Assembly: GCA_963971575.1 (NCBI GenBank)
Contig: OZ020616.1
Location: 35,320,306-35,384,305 of the forward strand
Source: Liopterus haemorrhoidalis
Taxonomy: Eukaryota > Arthropoda > Insecta > Coleoptera > Dytiscidae
Length of the DNA stretch: 64,000 bases
Direction of reading: 5' to 3'
Shown here: piece after piece, positions 23,381-33,958 of the stretch
Layout: every line of letters begins with the position of its first letter
Position numbering within the stretch: position 1 is the stretch's first letter
Made by a program: the position numbers and the translations under genes
Notes under the pieces: model-generated
Seen by the model: only the letters and a program-made list of their open reading frames with translations
Databases searched by the model: none
What the model was told of the DNA's origin: nothing

Positions 23381-23639
23381 ATAAGTGTTATTATGGTTTT
23401 AACACTTGATAATTATAACAACAATGACATATTTTATTTAAAAAAATAAAATTCATACACATATTTAAGAGTTCCCATAATAGATAATTTTAGGCTTGGT
23501 GTTTGCAACTAGTTACAATTCTGATGAAAGTAAAACATATTAGATTATACGTGTGGAGTTGGTCGTGTCCGTAATAGAGTAAAAAGTGGAAAGGTTGTAC
23601 GGGTATCGGACATAAAATAAAGCACAATTATCTACAGCT

Positions 23640-23747
23640 GACCAGTTTCGGAATAATTTATTCCTTCATCAGAGCTGCTACATAGAAGAAAATCGAAATT
23701 ATTATAAAAGTGTATAGTTGATAAATAAATAATTATAAGTACAATAT

Positions 23748-23778
<31 letters not shown>

Positions 23779-23830
23779 TTAATTACTGCTGCCCAACAGT
23801 ATTACCCAAAACGGGCAGGTACATAAATAT
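23640..23830 (-). repeat. (TTTA)n tract with a probable LINE tail
   Basis: A hairpin-like CGGAATAATTTATTCC occurs at 23648-23663. About nine TTTA units occupy 23746-23780 and are followed by ACTGCTGCCCAACAGTATTA. Read on the minus strand this is a short unique 3' end followed by (AATA)n, the form of several LINE families with microsatellite tails. No coding part was found. Confidence 0.35.
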
Positions 23831-24419
23831 ATACATTAAATTTGAACAACAAAAGTAATACTTAAATTTACTAACAAAATTTTACTAACAAAAATAATAA
23901 TTAAAGAAACAAACTTTTCAAATAGCATATAAATAATATTGTTACAAATACATATTAAATAGTATAATACAAAATAACAAAATCCTCTAATATTTACAAT
24001 TTTCAATAATTTTGTAAACACAAAATTATATATAAAAAAAAAGAAATCGATAAAAATGCTCTAAAAAAGTTCGAAAATTGTATCATCACGTGTATAGTAT
24101 GAACACATACGATTTACAGGAGATTTGAGATGAAGGTTGGTATGAGCCTGTGGAAGGTAGAATAATAGTGGATGTGGTAGTGGATGTGGTAGAATAATGA
24201 ATATTGATAGACATACCTGATATTATTTGTGAATGATATAATAAAAAAGATAAAAATGAAATTAAAATAAACAATACAACCAATTAAAAATAACAAAATT
24301 AATATAAGAACACAGGTGTATCGTGAAGCGATTATACGAACAATGATCGCATGTTGTAAAAAAACACATATTTGTGGAATTCATGCAGAAACCCTTGCTT
24401 ACCCCCTTATCAGGGCCAT
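23831..24419. other. AT-rich spacer with a small minisatellite
   Basis: A 12-bp unit TGGATGTGGTAG is repeated at about 24169-24193. Nothing else was recognised. Confidence 0.4.
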
Positions 24420-25103
24420 TTAAACATACATAATGCCATTAAAAACTACAAACATACAGCAATTCTTATGTGAAATCCTACCCACATGGGTATGAAGAGG
24501 AACGAAAAAGTAGACGAAAACACAAGAAAAGCAATACAAGAGTAAGAACTCAAAATACCAATACATCTTGAAGTCCAAAAAAACATAATCAAAACAAGAC
24601 GCAAAGAAGAGTGGAACAATGAATGGACCAACACAAGTATTACCAATAAATTAAGAAACATAAAAGGGAGTTCCCAAAAAATTGGACATATAGACACAGA
24701 AGGAAAGACCAGGTCACACTAACAAGACTCAGAATAGGGCACACCCTATTAACACATGAACACGTATTTACAAAAAACACAACCGACATGCGACACATTC
24801 AACATACCACACCGTTGAACTCATTCTACTATACTGCACAAAATACCAACAAGAAAACTAAGAAACAGCATCCCTAGCTCAATGAAACAAGCACTCGCAA
24901 ACGACACAAACGCAATAACAAACACACTCAAACTTTTGGACTAAAAGTCCAAATAAAATTTAAATATCTGAAATATCTTTATGGTATAATCTAGGTATGT
25001 AAAATAAAATAAATACTGTACAAATTTATGAAAACACAGACGCTAATTGTTACAGTAGCTGAAGCGTCTTAAAATATTCTAATAAAAAAAAAAAAAAAAA
25101 AAA
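24420..25103 (+). mobile_element. LINE 3' end (same RNase H-bearing clade)
   Basis: The plus strand encodes EWNNEWTNTSITNKLR near 24609 and, after a frameshift, LTRLRIGHTLLTHEH (about 24718-24762). A degenerate version of the cysteine/histidine block follows. The 3' region ends in a poly-A run at 25084-25103. It is 5'-truncated like the copy at 11033, and the EWN.EWTN motif shared by both marks one family. Confidence 0.7.
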
Positions 25104-25259
25104 CACGACAACCTTAAGTTATTCACATTAGACACCTTAGTTGTCGAGATTTTGCACAAAAGACGTCTCTACCAGCTTATCCCATCTCTTTCCAACATTT
25201 TTGCTTCGGAAGCACAACAGTATCACGTGATAGATCATAGATGTTCAAATGATACTTAC
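25104..25259. other. Presumed intron side of the candidate exon
   Basis: On the minus strand this follows the donor at 25259; nothing else was recognised. Confidence 0.3.
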
Positions 25260-25419
25260 TGCGACTTATCGCGATCTTGAGTTTTAGATAGCGCTGGTAC
25301 GTATAAGCAAGCACACAAGACCAAATATAATCTTTATCAGTGCCCTCCGGGGAGTCATAATTCCGGCGAAAATAGCCTTTGTTGCTGTGCGCCAATTTTT
25401 TGTTAACTAACTGAGTCAT
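25260..25419 (-). CDS. Candidate host coding exon ending at a strong donor
   Basis: Minus-strand ATG at 25419 opens MTQLVNKKLAHSNKGY, with mixed composition (charged residues, Trp, Cys) unlike the chance AT-rich frames nearby. At 25260 the sequence reads CGCA followed by GTAAGTAT, a near-consensus 5' splice site, leaving a 160-nt exon. A second frame from an internal ATG (MTPRRALIKIIFGLVCLLIR) resembles a signal peptide but stops soon after. The upstream minus-strand sequence 25420-25560 is GC-richer and could be a 5' leader. No family was recognised. Confidence 0.3.
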
Positions 25420-25750
25420 AATTCAGCAACTGGAGAGGCTACACGCGTATTTGTATTTATATTATTTATATAGAAAATATACGAAAATAACGATATAAGA
25501 TTCGGTTGTTGGAAGAAAGATGACAAAAACATTTTCACCGCAGAGCCATCGGTGTCTATGAACGGCGACTAGGCGGAATCAGCTGACCACAGTTGTCATT
25601 TTGTAAAAACGAATGAAATTGTCGAAATAAATTAAATTCATTGCCAACCATTGTTTCATTATTAGGAGAGACTGTTGTACTTTGGAACACTTTTTACATT
25701 TTATAATAATTTTTGTACTGTAGATATTTATTTTTTAAATTTAACACTAC

Positions 25751-26974
25751 AGTCTGTTTCAAACGGTTAGGCGGAACTAAATGGGAATTTCGTTCTTTTA
25801 GGTTGTCACGAGAAGGGACCTTGCTAGGGTTATTTAATTTTTCATGTTGGAATGTCAAAATTTAAAATTCCGACAATGAAACCATGGAAACGAATAATAT
25901 ATGTCAATGTCAATTATTTTTTTTATATATTTTAATGACAAAAATATAAATAATTGGGAAATTTGTAATAAGAATGACACAAAAAATTAACATGTAAAGA
26001 AAATGACATTTTAAAATGATGAAAAAAATTACCAAAAAATGTTAGTTGTAAGTATGATTTACAAAGCTTAAACAAAACGGCCGAAAAGCACGATTTAAAC
26101 GATGAAAGTAACTAGATTGCAAAATCTATGGTCTATTTCTAAGTAGAAAAATGTGTGTAAGAAGATAGGAGCTGTTTGTCCTTGCTTCGGATTGGTTTAG
26201 ATCGTCATCCCTATTACACTGTAAAAATATTGTTTTTAGTCCAAGTTGACAGATGTTCAGTGTCGTACATTGGAAATATATATTATTTAATTTTTCTCAT
26301 ATATTTTGTTATTATTTACATATTTAGACTTTTATTTATATTCCTGGCGTAGATTTTATGGAGAAAATTCTCCATGTAATTTGTTTTTACGCAATTATAT
26401 ATTTTTTAGGTTATCTGACATATATATATTTTTTGACAGTTGACAATTAACAGATCAAGAGAGAGGACTAATGTGAGGCCAAAAGACAGCCCAGCTGATT
26501 GTGCCCAAAGAAGAAGTTATTGATATCATTTTTAGACCTTAATATATACATATATTTTTAATTTTTATTTACAATAATTATTTAAATAAGAAACTTTAGC
26601 TCTGAAGATATATTGTTTGTTTTATTGCTTTGTTTAAACTCTTTTAGCCAAATCTCTCTTTATATATAGTACATAATTTTTAAAATTAATATTTTTTTAA
26701 CTTTTTCAAATTTCCCATTAAACTGAATTTATGTCGTATAAATAACGTAAGTGTATTATCTGCCTTGTTTATTTCAATACCTTATTAACCTTTTTTATAT
26801 TAAAAAAAAATCACTTGCTAACCCAGTTGCTACGCCCATGCCCTAGTTGTGACTTATTTTAAATTTCCCGCTATACTGTATTTGATCAGTGTAAATCGTA
26901 CTCGGTTCGCAGCGCTATCTACTTTTTTCTACTTTAAAATAGACCATAGTTCCGCTTAACCGTTTGGAACAGAC
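25751..26974. mobile_element. Family A MITE, interrupted by a second MITE
   Basis: The left terminal repeat AGTCTGTTTCAAACGGTTAG and the right terminal repeat TTCCGCTTAACCGTTTGG ending at 26974 enclose a body identical in order to 27121-27522. The body breaks at 26128 and resumes at 26947, because a TA-targeted MITE occupies 26129-26946. Without that insert it is about 400 bp, the length of the uninterrupted copy. Its own target duplication could not be resolved. Confidence 0.8.
26129..26946. mobile_element. Family B MITE, TA target, nested
   Basis: TGGTCTATTTCTAAGTAGAA at the left and TTCTACTTTAAAATAGACCA at the right are inverted complements, flanked by TA at 26127-26128 and 26947-26948. 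Removing it with one TA rejoins the family A sequence AATCTAGTTCCGC exactly. It is 818 bp with no transposase. A TA duplication fits the Tc1/mariner superfamily. Weakly similar sequence (AGATAGGAGCT, ACACTGTA) occurs at 51490-51580. Confidence 0.8.
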
Positions 26975-27120
26975 CATAATGTAAAATCAACTTTGATTTT
27001 TCCTCTATCAACTGGTGCACTTTTTATATTATTATTTCTATTATAAGTAAGTAAGTATTTTTATTTTATATTATTTTTTTAAATTATTTTCTAAGCCCTT
27101 GCAAAATATTCCATGGTATA

Positions 27121-27522
27121 GTCTGTTCCAAACGGTTAAGCGGAACTAGATTTTGCAATCTAGTTACTTTCATCGCTTAAATCGTGCTTTTCGGTCGTTT
27201 TGTTTAAGCTTTGTAAATCATACTTACAATTAACATTTTTTGGTTAAGGTTAATATCATTTTAAAATGTCATTTTCTTTATATTTTGATATTTTGTGCAT
27301 TCTTAATACAAATTTCCCATTTATTTATTTTTTTGTCATTAAAATTTGTAAAAAAAAATAATTTAATTTTGACATGTCATTCGTTTCTATGGTTTCATTG
27401 TTGGAATTTTAAATTTTGACATTCCAACGTGAAAAATGAAATAACCCCAGCAAGGTCCCTTCTCGTGACAACCTAAAAGAACGAAAATCCCATTTAGTTC
27501 CGCTTAACCGTTTGGAAAAGAC
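27121..27522. mobile_element. Family A MITE, full length
   Basis: The ends GTCTGTTCCAAACGGTTAAG and CTTAACCGTTTGGAAAAGAC are inverted repeats of about 28 bp (the right TIR continues inward as TAGTTCCG). The interior is non-coding. It is the reference copy for the partial copies at 10902, 20381, 25751, 32720 and 35998. Confidence 0.8.
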
Positions 27523-27524
27523 TG

Positions 27525-27826
27525 TATAAGCAGTTCACTTTTGTAAGAACAAACTAAGAGGGAATTTTGTTTTCAATAGTTTGCACCTTTAAAGCTGTAT
27601 GTCATGTTGGTATTAAAAAATGTCACTTTTTAAAAATGTCGATCCATTTGACATATGTCATAGTGAAAAATGATATCTTAATTATAATGATCATAACCTT
27701 ATCAACCTAAAGTCGGTTTTATTGCGCAAGGAATATTTTTAATTGACATTTAAAGTCAGTAACACAGCATAAAAGTAACCAAAATAACCAGATCTAGTGT
27801 GTTCTTACAAAAGTGAACTGCTTATA
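27525..27826. mobile_element. Family D MITE, full length
   Basis: TATAAGCAGTTCACTTTTGT and its exact complement at the right end form terminal repeats of about 25 bp. The outer TA on each side may be the target duplication. It lies 2 bp beyond a family A end. A reversed partial copy is at 14187-14450. Non-coding. Confidence 0.8.
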
Positions 27827-28404
27827 CCAATGGTGGTGTACCTTGGAACATGCCCTTTTGCACATGGAAACATTAAATCATATTAATTACTATTGCTAAT
27901 AAATAATTAGTATTCATAATTTATAACAGAGTAGAAGGATTAAATAACTCTTAATAAAGAAATTATAAATGTATTTCAAAAAAGTAATATTTTCATGAGA
28001 ACTCATTTTCATTAAATAATTGCTAAGAAAACAAGTTCGGAAACAGAAGTCTTACAGTAGTTTACAAAAGTTTGATAAACATAATTATTTTAAATTGTAG
28101 CAATTGAAATCCAGGTAAAAGACTTGTTGTTGTTTCAAGGTACAAGAGGGTGCGTAAAATCGTGAAAATTGCGAAAAACTGAACAGGTAACGTTTGGAAT
28201 AGAAAATAAGGTTATAGAAATATTCACTAAAGCCTGTTGAATATGATGGTTATTTCAGATAATAGACAATAACTATATAGGATACAAGAATATCAAAATG
28301 TTAAAATATTTAGTTTAACACTAAAATGCCTCCTTTTTTTCAAATAACTTAATAGCAAGCGAACTGATAACAAAAAAACCGACAGGTCTAACGAAATATA
28401 TACA
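27827..28404. other. AT-rich spacer, nothing firmly recognised
   Basis: Contains GTGTACCTTGGAACATG near 27838 and TTTCAAGGTACAAG near 28133, possibly the weak ends of an unidentified repeat. Confidence 0.35.
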
Positions 28405-28595
28405 CTACCTATATTACATAGAGTTATTACATTAGTTCCTGACTATAATAATTGTTGCAATATTTGACTGAAGATAAATCTTCATTTATCTTGCATGTTG
28501 GTCAAATATTCTTCACTAATTCTCTGGAGGCAGTATAAATATGTGCTCATGAACCAATAATCTCATCACTCTTTCAACTACACTATCACCTAGAT
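28405..28595 (-). repeat. Dispersed repeat, inverted partner of 23186-23380
   Basis: The reverse complement of the 23.2 kb copy. It ends where the hAT-like element begins. Confidence 0.65.
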
Positions 28596-29020
28596 CAGCC
28601 TTTCTCAACCGGGGGGCCGTGAAAGCTTCGTCGGGGGGCCGCGAAGTCATATAAGATCGAAGCATGAAATTATAATAGAAAAACGCTCAATTTTTTAAGA
28701 TATATTCATAAATATATGACATTTATATTCATTAGAATATACCTTTTAAACATAAATAAAATAAATATACTTATTTTAACAAATAATTTAAACTAATTAA
28801 AACAGTTCGCGTTTGAGGTACTTTTAAGTAGGTACGACTTGGACGTGCAAAATGGAAAGCAACTTTGAACACTTGTAAATAAAAATACTTGCAAGCCATT
28901 ATAGGTAACCGTGTAACCGTAACAGATATTAAAAACATGTTTATGTAAAAGTTATTTCTTTTCAAAAGCTTTATTCAAATATACCTTTTCTTTTATCCTT
29001 TCAACGGTTCTTCCTAACAC
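28596..29020 (-). mobile_element. hAT-like element, second copy (partial)
   Basis: Starts CAGCCTTTCTCAACCGGGG and matches the reverse complement of 554-1015 (CATGAAATTATAATAG, CTTGCAAGCCATTATAGGTA). The far end, equivalent to 273-540, is degraded, so only one terminal repeat is clear. Confidence 0.65.
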
Positions 29021-29160
29021 TATTGTTTGCTTCTTTAGCTAGATATTGGTGTCCAAGATTCAGAACTATTAGTATAGGTAAGAAAATAGCTTTGTTATTT
29101 AAGAAACTTGGCTTTATTGAATTAATTTAATAAAGCCAATATAATACAATATAAATGAAA

Positions 29161-29838
29161 AAAAATCAGCTGTGGCCACCACAGGACCGACCGCCATCAT
29201 AAAGTACTTATATAAATTACATTCTAGCAGCAGAGTAGAAAAACTTGACCTAATATTTTCTAACAGAGATATTATTTATCATGACCATGGAAACGTTACA
29301 AATAAATATGAAAAAATTGAGAATTGGAAAAAATTTCGAAAAATTTTACAGAAATTCTTCGAAATTTTTCGTTTTATCAAAAAACGTCTCAAATAAAAGT
29401 TATTAGTTATTACTTTTATAGCAACTTTTGTTTAATAATTTTTTTCGAGATATTTTTCTGTTGTGAAATATTCGCAAAAATCTTAAAATCGACACGAGTA
29501 AATTCCCATTTTTAGTCAACCGATTTTTACCAAAAGTTGATCAACTCGTGCCATTGATGGCAGAAGCTTAAATATTAAGTTTCATAAAAATCCTTTCAGC
29601 CGAATTTGCTCTGCACGTGTACACAGACAGACGGACAGACAGACAGACAGACGGACAGACGGACAGACGGACAGATAGACAGACAGACGGACGGACAGAC
29701 AAACAGACAGAAATCATGCTAAAAATAGTCAAAACGTTATGTAGGGACCTCAATTCGTGGAGGTCCATCGAAATCTTGAAACGTCAAAATTGGTATGATC
29801 ACAATACCTCCCTTATATATGTTGACGGTCGGTAAAAA
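29161..29838 (+). mobile_element. Family G repeat with internal GACA-type microsatellite
   Basis: Starts AATCAGCTGTGGCCACCACA and ends near GTTGACGGTCGGTAAAAA. Inside are CCATGGAAACGTTAC, CTTAAAATCGACACGAGTAA and, at 29624-29705, a (GACA)n/(GGACA)n tract. A reversed copy is at 58328-58796, and relatives with a CA tract are at 53508 and 55087. There is no terminal inverted repeat and no transposase. The superfamily is unknown. Confidence 0.65.
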
Positions 29839-30044
29839 TGTGTCTATAAAGGCCTTGAATTTTATTTTTTAAAATATTAAATTGGAAATTCTGAGCTGTT
29901 TATTGTTTTCGATAATTATCATACAAATACATGTTTGTTTTGAATATAACTTCAAACTCGGACCACAAATGTCAGTTAAATGGTACTGGAGATTGATATT
30001 GTCAATCAAATTTAAATAATAAATCAACTTCATGGCTATCTAGA
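29839..30044. other. Spacer
   Basis: Nothing recognised. Confidence 0.4.
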
Positions 30045-30310
30045 CCAGTTTTTCTTAAACCTCGACAGTTGCGGACCACCAATTTCAAGAAAAACATTAT
30101 TTTTGCATAACACTGATCTTGACGACTTTTAATTTCGATCATATTGTGGTATACATGGATAAACAGGTACTTATTTTTAGTAATAAATGCTTGCGGCTTA
30201 ATCGACCATTGAGCCGACTGCATGTTATCGGAAGTAGTGTCCGGGATTTGAATTCGCATCCTTATGTTCCATAGGCAACCGTCTTACCACGGTAGCATGG
30301 CAACGCAATT
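30045..30310 (-). mobile_element. SINE tRNA-like head and a hAT-like end
   Basis: On the minus strand 30298-30274 reads CGTGGTAAGACGGTTGCC, identical to the head of the SINE at 5.2 kb. A decayed B-box-like GAATTCAAATCCC follows at about 30253-30243. On the plus strand, CAGTTTTTCTTAAACC near 30051 looks like a hAT terminus without a partner. The body between them is unassigned. Confidence 0.45.
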
Positions 30311-30439
30311 TTAATCTCCTAATAAACCACAGCAACCCCAAATAAAGTTAAAAATTGGTGTGTGAAAATTTTCCAGGCATTATATTGCACGAATGGCAAT
30401 TGTAATGAATAAGAATGTGGAGGAAGCAGTGATGCGGTA

Positions 30440-30865
30440 AAGTAGGGAAGAGCAGTGAGTAACTCCATTGATAAATTGCAATTTAGTTAATTTCCTTCCC
30501 TCGCTCTGTTCTTACGATCTTTGCACATTCAGCATTATTGTAATTTCCTGTCCATTAAGTCTAAATTCCCGGACCCCACTAAAATTCCGAATGGTTTCTC
30601 TAGATGTAGCGTCCACTGTCCCAAATAACTCGTTATTGTCATCAGTAAGGAGGACACGAACTTAACTTCCGTAGACATGTGTCGTTGAGAGTTCCTTGAA
30701 TAGATGTGACGGATGTTTCATAAGTTTTGCACACAATCGCACTTCTGTCCAACGCACGAAAAGGACTGTCGTAAATAACAGAAGTAGGGTTGTTGGGAAC
30801 AACGTATATTGAAAGAGCTTGTGGTTGCACATATCTCAAACACAGGAAATAAACTGGCAACTGTT
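30440..30865 (-). pseudogene. Unidentified coding-like relic
   Basis: Minus-strand frame 30860-30642 gives a balanced composition (CLRYVQPQALSIYVVPNNPT). One frame over, 30660-30510, it continues as LLTDDNNELFGTVDATSRET and then FRLNGQEITIMLNVQRS before a stop. The two look like one protein split by a frameshift near 30650. No family was recognised. A plus-strand frame over the same bases (30468-30665) is richer in Ser/Leu/Cys and less convincing. Confidence 0.35.
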
Positions 30866-31317
30866 AGAGAAACTGTGTCAGCTGCTACTGCGGATGCCAG
30901 GCTAAGCTATTATTTAACTGTTTGCGCAACGAATATTTTCCTTATTCCTTCGAAGAGATTCCGCTGTTTTTATCGCACCAAATACGTGTTAAATTGAGCG
31001 ATATAAATGTATTCTATATATCGTATAGTGTTATTCCAATTCTTGACATAGTAGCAATGTTGTTTTAATAGAACTAGTACGAAAGAGGATTGTATTTTTA
31101 TTTAAAATATTTCTGTGTAAATATTATTTTTAATATTCGAACATTTTAACCTGTTGGGTGGTATGGTAATGTACAGTATATTGTTTTAATAAAGAAATAA
31201 AGCAAATGGAGATACATGGCCTGTCACAGACAAACTAAGAAGCAGTGCACGAAATATTGAGATGGTTTTTTTGAGAGGAAGTTTGAAATACACTTGCCAA
31301 AATACGACAATTTAAAG
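30866..31317. other. AT-rich spacer, nothing recognised
   Basis: No coding, RNA or repeat signal was seen. Confidence 0.5.
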
Positions 31318-31589
31318 AATCGGTTAGCCACCCGGACAAGTTTCAGAAACAACCCGTCGCGAGAGTTTTTTTAAAAATCATTTTTTTAGGGATTTTAAAG
31401 GGTACTTTACAGTTATTATATGTGTGAAATCAGATAATAAAATAAAATTAGAAACCTTACGTTTACAACACGTAACTTTAAAATATTTTTTAAAAGTTTA
31501 TTTTCAAGGAGACTTTCGTTCAAAGTTATTATCTAATAACTTTGACAATTCATTGAACAATCTTTTTACCCTTCTTCCTAGAAATGCCC

Positions 31590-31623
31590 TATAAAAAAAC
31601 TTGTCTCTCTGAAGACGGGGTCA
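31590..31623 (+). promoter_or_regulatory. Candidate core promoter, copy 2
   Basis: TATAAAA at 31590-31596 lies 33 bases before an initiator-like TCAGAA (A at 31623), a normal TATA-to-start distance. This copy has the better match to both elements. Confidence 0.5.
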
Positions 31624-31895
31624 GAAAATATTCGACCCGGTTAGCATAAATATCTAAGTTGTTGAATTCTTAGAGGCACTGTGTCGACATTCTGGTGGTC
31701 TATCCAGATCTGTTTGTTTTATTTTTACATTATTTTAAAATACATATATTTTAAATCTTTCAAACTTACTCTTGTATATATAATAGTATATTATAATAAA
31801 TTAAATTCATTCATTTTAAAACGTCTTGCTTAACGTGTGTAAATCTTTACCTTTAAGAACTTAAGTGAATAGCTAAGATCCAGACTAATTACAAG

Positions 31896-31914
31896 ATGCC
31901 TGATCAGTCAGTTG
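31896..31914 (+). CDS. Candidate first coding exon, copy 2 (MPDQSV)
   Basis: ATGCCTGATCAGTCAGTTG followed by GTAAGTAC, a near-consensus donor. It would encode MPDQSV with phase 1, as in copy 1. The predicted leader from 31623 to 31895 is 273 nt and contains the most conserved non-coding block. No second exon was recognised; the gene is unknown. Confidence 0.5.
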
Positions 31915-32203
31915 GTAAGTACGAATACATATCATTTAATTCACATATCGTAATGATGAACCCTGGATAACACTCACGCCTAGTACCCAAACTCCTTTAG
32001 CCAGGAATCTCATTTCAAAATGAGATCAGATAATTTATTTAATCATAGGCTCTCTACCTAGTTGATAATAAATGGTACGATATTAAAGTAAGGTATCAGG
32101 GTTGGTTTCAACAAGATACAATATACATATTTGGCAACACATGAAAAATACATGAATTAGTTTTAACATGGACTAAAATATAGTAAGTTACGCAGCATCT
32201 CAC

Positions 32204-32296
32204 ATTTTTGAAAATGATGTTTAATTGATCTTTTGCTAAAGCACATGAATTAAAAAACAGATAAGCCGCAAGAATGAAAATAGCCGAGTATTGCAT
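32204..32296 (-). CDS. Candidate signal-peptide exon
   Basis: Minus-strand ATG at 32296 begins MQYSAIFILAAYLFF, then NSCALAKDQLN. This is a textbook hydrophobic core with a plausible signal peptidase site after ALA. The exon would end at 32204, where GTGAGA gives an acceptable splice donor after exactly 31 codons (phase 0). The frame also extends upstream to an ATG at 32353. No downstream exon or family was recognised, so this may be chance. Confidence 0.3.
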
Positions 32297-32719
32297 CACA
32301 AAGCATCCTACATTAATCCTTTTAGGGCAAGTGATTATTTCTGCTAACCACATATCTAAAAATTATTTCTTAAGTTCTTATTAGTTTTTGGGAGTAACCA
32401 TAGCTCAAGATGTGTTGCCGCAATACGGAATTTAGTCCTTGTACAGTTTCCAAGTTGTTTACACCTGAAGATTGTAAATAATTTTTAGCAATAAAAATGT
32501 AATTAGAAATTGATTCTTAATTCTTTTCTCAAAGGGTTAAAGGCAGACAATTACACTGAGTATTAGAAGGAGGACAGAATGAGCAAAAAGATCCGGAAAT
32601 CAAGTTTATACAATTTTCGAAAAAAAAAACATTCATATTGTCGGAACTATATTTTTAAAACATTTTTATTAAGCAAAAGCCCACTTCAATCATTAAAAAG
32701 TCAACCCGCGATAACTTAA

Positions 32720-32759
32720 ATAAAAATTCCGTTTAGTTCCGCCTAAACGTTTGGAATAG
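32720..32759 (+). mobile_element. Family A MITE, right-end fragment
   Basis: TTAGTTCCGCCTAAACGTTTGG is the family's right terminal repeat with changes also seen at 36.2 kb. The body is missing. Confidence 0.55.
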
Positions 32760-32784
32760 CTTATAGCATTATTGTACATAAAAG

Positions 32785-33958
32785 GTAATGTTTTTACAAA
32801 CGATGACTAGATGGCAATATTGAAATGTGTCATTAGTATATTCGTAAAATTGTTGACAGTGAGCGTTTACAAAAAACAAGTTTGTGGAAAAATTGATATT
32901 ATTCGTGAAGGTTTTCGTTGGATGATTTTTTACGATTTTAGTAAAGACCTAATTCAACAACAATTCACAGATTCGCTTCGTTCAACTTTTGGTAATGAAG
33001 CACCATCAGAAAAGACTATTTACAATTGGTTTGCAGAATTTCGTCGTGGTCGTGCTTCCGTCAGTGATGAATCTCGTGAAGGTCGACCAAATTCGGTTGT
33101 AATTCAAAAAAACATCGCTGCTGTGCGCAAAATGATTGAAGAAGATCGGCATGTGAGTTACCATGAGATAGAGGTATCTTTTGGCATATCACAGACTGAA
33201 ATACATACGATTTTTCATGAACATTTAGCTGTGAAAAAGATCTGGTCCCGATGGACTCTGCATAATTTTATTCAAGCTCAAAAAAAGGCGTGTTGATTGG
33301 TGTAAGGGAATGCTAAAAATAATCAACCTAGGCACTGCAAAATCCGTATACAACATCGTTACAGGTGACGAAACTTGAATTTATTCATATGAACCGGAAA
33401 CTAAGCAACAATCCACCGTTTGGTTCTTCCAAGATGAACCGAAACCCACAAAAATAGTTCGTTCACGAAGCACTTTCTAGAAAATGATCGATTGTTTTTT
33501 TGGTTGTACTAGACATGTCTCAACCATCAAGAACAGTTAATGCTGAATGGTATACAACAATTTTTTTGCCAGAAGTCATCGACATCATCAGGAAAAATAA
33601 CTAAAAACGTCGTATCATTCTTCATCATGACGATGCAAGCTCCCACACAGCACGTCAAACAATTGATTATTTGAAAGAAAAAAACATCGAATTAATGTCA
33701 CATTAAAAAATACGTGGATAGCAATTTTCATCTCCTGAAAAAGCTGTTGAAGACTTCGAAAACTATGTTTTTAAGGTACCAACTTGAGAGTGGAAAAAAT
33801 GTTTCCAGAATTGATTTAAAGGCATGCAAAAGTATATAAATCTTAAAAGCGAATATTTTGGAAAGCAATAAAACAGTTTGTACAAAAAAAAATAAATAAA
33901 TAATAATAATAATAGTTTTCTTTCTTAGTTTTTATAAAAACTTAAGAGGTAGCCCTCG
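32785..33958 (+). mobile_element. mariner element, family M1, internally deleted
   Basis: The left end is partly degraded (AATGTTTTTACAAACGATG) and the right end GGTAGCCCTCG is followed by TA. A long N-terminal frame (to 33296) contains the helix-turn-helix motifs SLRSTFGNEAPSEKT and FRRGRASVSDESREGRP. The ATG of other copies is ATT here. The first catalytic motif GTGACGAAACTTG survives near 33366, but a deletion near 33705 removes the SPDLSPND block with the third catalytic Asp. Inactive. Confidence 0.85.

Larger units (their letters stand above)
31318..32056 (+). repeat. Duplicated promoter/first-exon segment, copy 2
   Basis: Same order of blocks as copy 1 (21478-22510), about 9.8 kb away and in the same orientation. 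The upstream part contains TTACGT, a 7-bp gap, then ACGTAA near 31458; copy 1 has the same half-sites with a 6-bp gap near 21661. This copy lacks the MITE and the 21-bp hairpin found in copy 1. Confidence 0.8.

Noticed and set aside
23746..23780. TTTA tract as a telomeric or replication-origin signal
   Set aside because: It matches no insect telomere unit and sits at a LINE-like 3' end.
29624..29705. Long Arg/Asp/Thr-rich reading frames on both strands over the GACA tract
   Set aside because: They are translations of a microsatellite inside family G, repeated in other copies with different lengths; not a protein.
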